Assembly: GCF_019391655.1 (NCBI RefSeq)
Contig: NZ_JAHXPQ010000002.1
Coordinates: 744,001-808,000, forward strand
Reading direction: 5' to 3'
DNA from: Mucilaginibacter rivuli
Lineage (GTDB): Bacteria; Bacteroidota; Bacteroidia; Sphingobacteriales; Sphingobacteriaceae
DNA: 64,000 nt
Under the pieces are notes generated by a model that saw only the letters and a list, made by a program, of their open reading frames with translations, was not told where the DNA came from and made no database searches. Positions 60,195 through 64,000 of the stretch are shown piece by piece. The stretch's first letter is position 1. Every line of letters begins with the position of its first letter. Made by a program: the position numbers and the translations under genes.

Positions 60195-62684
60195 ATGAAA
60201 GCAGATAAATTTATATTGAATCTAAACCAGGTTGGCATTAATGATATTGAAATAGTTGGTGGCAAAAACGCTTCATTAGGCGAAATGCTGCAGAATTTGA
60301 CAAACCTTGGCATCCGCATTCCGGGTGGTTATGTAATTACCGTTGCGGCTTATAAAGCGTTCATCAATTATAATATGCTCGAGGAGCAGATCAAATCCAT
60401 TATTCAGTCAACTGATCTGAATAACCTGGATGCTTTACGCTTATGTGGTCAAAAAGTACGCCGCATGGTAGCTGCGGGTGTTTTTCCGAAGAACATTACT
60501 GAAGATATCGCGAAAGCATATACAGAACTGTCTCTATCCTATAAGCAAGATAATGTAGACGTTGCCGTACGTTCATCGGCTACAGCCGAAGACCTGCCCG
60601 ATGCATCTTTCGCCGGTCAGCAGGAAACTTATTTGAACATTAGTGGCGTTGACGCTTTATTGGAAGCCGTTCGTAATTGCTTTGCTTCGCTTTTTACCGA
60701 CCGCGCCATCAGCTATCGCGAAAGCTTTAAATATGATCACTTTGATATTGGATTGTCGGTTTGTGTGCAAAAAATGGTGCGTTCAGATCTTGCTGCCTCA
60801 GGTGTTGCATTCTCACTATGTACCGAAAGCGGTTTTAAAGACGCGGTGATCATTAACGGCTCTTACGGCCTGGGTGAACTGATCGTTCAGGGTTCGGTGT
60901 CGCCGGATGAGTTTATTGTATTTAAACCTACTTTGAAAAAAGGTTTCGATTCGATCATCGAGCGTAAGCTTGGTGTTAAAGATAAAATGATGGTTTACGG
61001 CAGCACCATCACCGAAAGGGTAAAAATTGTTGATACCGATAAAAAGCAACTGGATAGTTTTTGTATTAGCGATGAGCAGGTGCTGCAATTGGCCCGCTGG
61101 GTGGTGATGATTGAGAGCTATTACACCGGCATAAAAGGCTACTGGTGCCCAATGGATGTAGAATGGGCCGTTGACGGCGCAACCGGCGAATTATTTATCG
61201 TTCAGGCACGCCCCGAGACCATCCATTCCCGTAAGGAATACAATACTGTGGTTGAATACAGTATTAACGATGCTAAACGCCACGATAAACTGATACTGAA
61301 AGGTATTGCTGTTGGCGATAAAATAGCTACAGGCAAGGTGAATATATTGGTGGCACAAGGCAAAGACGATATCAGCCATATTGATTTTAAGAAAGGCGAT
61401 GTGCTGGTTACCGACATGACCGACCCGGATTGGGAGCCGATAATGAAACAGGCATCGGCAATTATTACCAATAAAGGCGGCCGTACTTGTCACGCCGCTA
61501 TTGTTGCCCGCGAGTTGGGTGTGCCCGCGATAGTTGGCTGCGGTAATGCTACTGAAATGCTAAAACAGGGCCGGTTAATTACCGCAAGCTGCGCTGAAGG
61601 TGATGCAGGTTTGATTTATGAAGGTGAAATAGCCTTTAAACAAACCGTATATAAACTGGATGAACTGCCTGCTACTGATACACCATTGATGCTGAACGTG
61701 GCATCGCCGGCTATGGCTTTTAATTTTTCGCACTTCCCGCAGGCAGGTGTGGGCTTGGCCCGCGAGGAATTTATCATCAATAACTATATTAAAGTTCACC
61801 CGATGGCTTTGTTAAAACACAAAGAATTGGGCGATACTGAACTAACCACATACATTAACCACCTGACACGCGGCTTTAAAGATGAAGAAGATTTTTTTGT
61901 AGAAAAATTAGCCTGCGGGGTATCAAAAATTGCGGCCGCGTTTTACCCTAACCAGGTAATAGTGCGCTTTAGTGATTTTAAAAGCAACGAGTATTTTAAT
62001 ATGCCGGGCGGCAAATATTTTGAGCCGACCGAAGAGAACCCGATGATAGGATGGAGGGGTGCATCGCGCTATTACTCTCCGGAATATAAAGAGGCTTTTG
62101 GGATGGAGTGCAAAGCCATTAAACTGGTTCGCGGAAAACTGGGATTGAAGAACGTTACCGTGATGATACCTTTCTGCCGTACCGTAAAAGAGTTGCTTCA
62201 AGTTTACGAAGTAATGAACGAATACGGCCTGAAACGTGGCGAAGATGGCTTACAGGTATTCCTGATGGCAGAATTGCCTTCTAATGTTATTATGGCTGAG
62301 CAATTTGCTAAACACATTGATGGTTTCTCGATTGGCTCTAATGATCTTACCCAATTGGTTTTAGGTTTGGACAGGGATTCATCATTAGTGGCGCATATTT
62401 ATGATGAGCGTAACGAAGCCGTAAAAGGAATGATAACCATGTTGCTCAACACCGCCAAACGAGAAGGTGTGAAGGTGGGTATCTGCGGCCAGGGCCCATC
62501 GGATTTCCCGGACTTTGCACAGTTTTTAGTGGAGCAGGGCATAGGCAGTATTTCGGTTACCCCGGATTCGTTCTTTAAAACGGTACATGCCATACATAAA
62601 GTGGAAGAGGAAATTAAGGACACTAAAGGCGCTACTGTTGTGCCGTTGACTAAACATTTGGATACTTTGCCTTTAGCACAATAA
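60195..62684 (+). CDS. ppsA: Phosphoenolpyruvate synthase
   Basis: The 829-residue enzyme converts pyruvate and ATP to PEP, AMP and phosphate in gluconeogenesis. The N-terminal ATP-binding domain has GGKNASLGEML and VAVRSSATAEDLPDASFAGQQETYLN. The swivelling phosphohistidine domain has TNKGGRTCHAAIVARELGVPAIVG, where His is phosphorylated. The C-terminal TIM barrel has GVGLAREEFII, NPMIGWRGASRY and FSIGSNDLTQLVLGLDRDS. The length is normal. A terminator at 62718-62752 follows. Confidence 0.97.
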   Translation: MKADKFILNLNQVGINDIEIVGGKNASLGEMLQNLTNLGIRIPGGYVITVAAYKAFINYNMLEEQIKSIIQSTDLNNLDALRLCGQKVRRMVAAGVFPKNITEDIAKAYTELSLSYKQDNVDVAVRSSATAEDLPDASFAGQQETYLNISGVDALLEAVRNCFASLFTDRAISYRESFKYDHFDIGLSVCVQKMVRSDLAASGVAFSLCTESGFKDAVIINGSYGLGELIVQGSVSPDEFIVFKPTLKKGFDSIIERKLGVKDKMMVYGSTITERVKIVDTDKKQLDSFCISDEQVLQLARWVVMIESYYTGIKGYWCPMDVEWAVDGATGELFIVQARPETIHSRKEYNTVVEYSINDAKRHDKLILKGIAVGDKIATGKVNILVAQGKDDISHIDFKKGDVLVTDMTDPDWEPIMKQASAIITNKGGRTCHAAIVARELGVPAIVGCGNATEMLKQGRLITASCAEGDAGLIYEGEIAFKQTVYKLDELPATDTPLMLNVASPAMAFNFSHFPQAGVGLAREEFIINNYIKVHPMALLKHKELGDTELTTYINHLTRGFKDEEDFFVEKLACGVSKIAAAFYPNQVIVRFSDFKSNEYFNMPGGKYFEPTEENPMIGWRGASRYYSPEYKEAFGMECKAIKLVRGKLGLKNVTVMIPFCRTVKELLQVYEVMNEYGLKRGEDGLQVFLMAELPSNVIMAEQFAKHIDGFSIGSNDLTQLVLGLDRDSSLVAHIYDERNEAVKGMITMLLNTAKREGVKVGICGQGPSDFPDFAQFLVEQGIGSISVTPDSFFKTVHAIHKVEEEIKDTKGATVVPLTKHLDTLPLAQ

Positions 62685-62717
62685 CAATACTATTAACTGA
62701 CCAATTATAGTACCCTT

Positions 62718-62752
62718 GCGCCATGGCTTGTAAAAGAGCGGAGGCGCTTTTT
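62718..62752 (+). terminator. Probable terminator of ppsA
   Basis: GCGCC and GGCGC form a 5-bp stem with a long loop, followed by TTTTT. The end overlaps the stop codon of the convergent hicA gene. Confidence 0.6.
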
Positions 62753-62984
62753 ATTTAAAGAAATCTTCTTTGGATATTTCTAAATGTTCAGCAACATCGC
62801 TAATTATAGAATTAAGTGTACCTAATCTTAGCGGGTCATGATTCGGAACAGTTACATGATGTTCGCCTTTAGCTGATGTTTTTGTTAATCGGATATGACT
62901 ACCCTTTTGTCGAGAAACGTGGTAACCATATTTAGAAAGTACTTTAATTAATTCTTTTGCAGATAAATTTTTTGGCAGTATCAT
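62751..62984 (-). CDS. hicA: HicA-family mRNA interferase toxin
   Basis: The 77-residue protein has the dsRBD-like HicA/YcfA fold: AKELIKVLSKYGYHVSRQKGSHIRLTK with the active-site His in GSHI, then HHVTVPNHDPLRLGTLNSI. HicA cleaves mRNA when not neutralised by HicB. The gene lies after the HicB-like gene on the same strand, but 125 bp away, an unusually wide gap for this pair. The gap contains an inverted repeat that begins directly before the hicA start. Confidence 0.9.
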   Translation of the reverse strand: MILPKNLSAKELIKVLSKYGYHVSRQKGSHIRLTKTSAKGEHHVTVPNHDPLRLGTLNSIISDVAEHLEISKEDFFK

Positions 62985-63051
62985 GACTGTGTGATTATGA
63001 TTAACCGATTAGTTGTGATTAATAACTAATTCGATTGGATTATGCACAGTC
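62985..63051. repeat. Nested inverted repeat between hicB-like and hicA genes
   Basis: Outer arms GACTGTG/CACAGTC (62985-62991 and 63045-63051) and inner arms ATTAGTT/AACTAAT (around 63008-63030) form a 67-nt imperfect hairpin directly abutting the hicA start codon. It may be an operator or an RNA structure covering the hicA ribosome-binding region. Confidence 0.6.
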
Positions 63052-63109
63052 CCGTTGTGCGATGAGATATTAATACTAAAACAAATATAGAAAAAGCTAT
63101 CCACAAGTG

Positions 63110-63316
63110 TTAAACGGCTAAAACTTCTTCTTTAACAAGATGTAAGCGAATAATTTTCGGTAATTTATCATCATCAAAATGGCAATGCACTGCGTCCTTA
63201 ATATTTACACGCAATTCTTCAATAGTATCACCTTCGGTAAAAATTGATTCACCAATAGCTTTAGCTGTATAGCCACCCTCTAACGCCTCCTCAACTAAAA
63301 AAAACACTTCGTTCAT
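63110..63316 (-). CDS. HicB-like antitoxin (minimal)
   Basis: The 68-residue protein has the partial RNase H-like HicB fold: FFLVEEALEGGYTAKAIGESIFTEGDTIEELRVNIKDAV. It ends after LVKEEVLAV, with no C-terminal ribbon-helix-helix or HTH DNA-binding part. It probably neutralises HicA by binding, while autoregulation would need another DNA-binding function. Small stand-alone HicB domains of this length are common beside HicA in Bacteroidota. Confidence 0.85.
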   Translation of the reverse strand: MNEVFFLVEEALEGGYTAKAIGESIFTEGDTIEELRVNIKDAVHCHFDDDKLPKIIRLHLVKEEVLAV

Positions 63317-63347
63317 ATATCAAATATAAGTTAAATCATCTTCATAA

Positions 63348-63380
63348 CAAAAAAAACGCCGGACAATTCTGCCCGGCGTT
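63348..63380 (-). terminator. Intrinsic terminator of the NUC endonuclease gene
   Basis: On the minus strand AACGCCGG pairs with CCGGCGTT around a 10-nt loop, and a run of eight T follows. Confidence 0.88.
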
Positions 63381-63387
63381 GATATTT

Positions 63388-63399
63388 CATAGGTAGATG
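63388..63399 (-). other. 12-mer CATCTACCTATG in the NUC 3' UTR
   Basis: On the minus strand the 12-mer lies within a hairpin with arms ATATTTCAT and ATGAAATAT and loop CTACCT, between the stop codon and the terminator, the same arrangement as after 57893. Confidence 0.6.
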
Positions 63400-63404
63400 A
63401 AATA

Positions 63405-64000
63405 TTAAAGTGTTCCTGTTCCTGAGTCTTTTTCGTTCTCTAAAACAGTGCGGATAGCGGATGGTACAGCACCAAGTAAAGTATAACCGGTCGCGGTTTC
63501 GATCGCTTTTACTGTGGTGATGTATTGGGTCCAGTCGCTGTTAATGGTATTGATGTTTGGTGTATCTATCGATATTACGCGGGTAGTGCTGGTAATACGG
63601 CTTAAATCGCTGTTGCCGTTTGGTATTACTACAACAACTTTCCATATGCGCGCAGGTACGGCTACATGGCCACTGTTGATGGTTGTTGCTGTGCCTGCCG
63701 AGCCTGTGCCGCCTGATCCATAGCTGCCCATAATAACGTAAACCTCGTTACCAGCGGTAACCAATGAGCGTGTATAGTTTTCAAAATTTGCCCATGTTTG
63801 CTGATTGTTGTTAGGTGCCTGCGGTATCATGTTATCCATCAGGAAAGTAGCAGAGTTAGCAGCAACGGTAGAGGTCCTGTCGGCCGAAGGGCAGTTATGG
63901 CCCCTGTCAAAACCTGAACCTGAGTAGCTTGTCGAACCAACTTCATACCAACCGGTAGGCAATGCGGTATCCGCACGGAAATCATCCTGGCGCGCTGCCG
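63405..64000 (-). CDS. DNA/RNA non-specific endonuclease (NUC family), 5' end off window
   Basis: The reading frame continues to the right edge: upstream of a spurious TTG at 63962 it still reads RQDDFRADTALPTGWYEVGS, a typical NUC segment. The catalytic motif is SGFDRGHNCPSADRT, with the general-base His in DRGH, and the metal-binding Asn is in FLMDNMIPQAPNNNQQTW. The C-terminal half has strands of the beta-beta-alpha-Me fold and ends about TGTL. Such enzymes are usually exported and cleave DNA and RNA with Mg2+. The N-terminus is missing. Confidence 0.92.
   Translation of the reverse strand, partial: AARQDDFRADTALPTGWYEVGSTSYSGSGFDRGHNCPSADRTSTVAANSATFLMDNMIPQAPNNNQQTWANFENYTRSLVTAGNEVYVIMGSYGSGGTGSAGTATTINSGHVAVPARIWKVVVVIPNGNSDLSRITSTTRVISIDTPNINTINSDWTQYITTVKAIETATGYTLLGAVPSAIRTVLENEKDSGTGTL

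Overview
The window looks like chromosomal DNA from a Bacteroidota bacterium of the Sphingobacteriaceae type (Mucilaginibacter or Pedobacter relatives). This rests on type IX secretion (T9SS) type B sorting domains next to a PorP/SprF-like protein, a TonB-dependent receptor with a carboxypeptidase-like N-terminal extension, DUF1800/DUF1501 and YncE-phosphoesterase exported proteins, and promoters of the Bacteroidota TTTG-N19-TAnnTTTG kind. The genus is an inference. I see no rRNA, tRNA, CRISPR array, prophage or transposase gene.

Layout. 1-7025 is an envelope and stress region: a DUF4239 membrane protein, RidA, a small Lys/Met-rich exported protein with a peroxiredoxin, a phospholipase C-like protein, three tandem paralogous mini-lipoproteins, then a sigma factor with a membrane protein that fuses an anti-sigma-like N-terminus to a periplasmic HtrA-type protease. 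7145-17338 holds a lone nuoD, a T9SS-secreted protein, a second sigma/anti-sigma pair, a DMT exporter, an RRM protein, a nucleoid-associated protein and a divergent histidine kinase/response regulator pair. 17441-27303 is a T9SS cargo locus with two giant paralogous PKD proteins and a PorP/SprF partner. 28277-40231 is mostly housekeeping (cmk, arfB, lpxR-like, yajQ, a histone H1-like gene, ppk1-ppx, ubiX, mtaB, lgt-gtrA-IMPase). 40335-44929 encodes exported phosphoesterase-like proteins. 45005-48429 has proB-proA and topoisomerase IB. 48476-51457 is a TonB receptor with a long leader that encodes a Cys-rich peptide. 51542-53720 is purE-purK, 54598-57893 a DUF1800/DUF1501 pair, 58106-62684 a GH43/AraC pair and ppsA, and 62751-64000 a HicBA-like pair and a truncated NUC endonuclease.

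The most striking signals are regulatory. (1) Five sites with the architecture GGTTACC-N15-TATTAA/TATAAA lie in front of the three mini-lipoproteins (one each) and the sigma factor at 5357 (two). They define a self-contained circuit: sigma factor, protease-fused anti-sigma-like protein, lipoprotein targets. (2) A different motif, TGTAAGG-N12-TTGCGACTAA, occurs with identical spacing before the second sigma factor (11050) and, about 9.7 kb away, before the small Lys-rich protein and peroxiredoxin (1384/1648). This links them in a second predicted regulon. (3) The TonB receptor mRNA starts at a perfect housekeeping promoter and carries a 24-codon leader ORF ending in CCCYC, which suggests cysteine-responsive control. 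(4) A candidate small RNA upstream of ubiX has a linker complementary over 12 or more bases to 3'-UTR hairpins of two other transcripts in the window.

Several short inverted-repeat elements without coding capacity, a TGAT tetranucleotide tract directly before the purE start codon, and a perfect 34-bp palindrome are also present.
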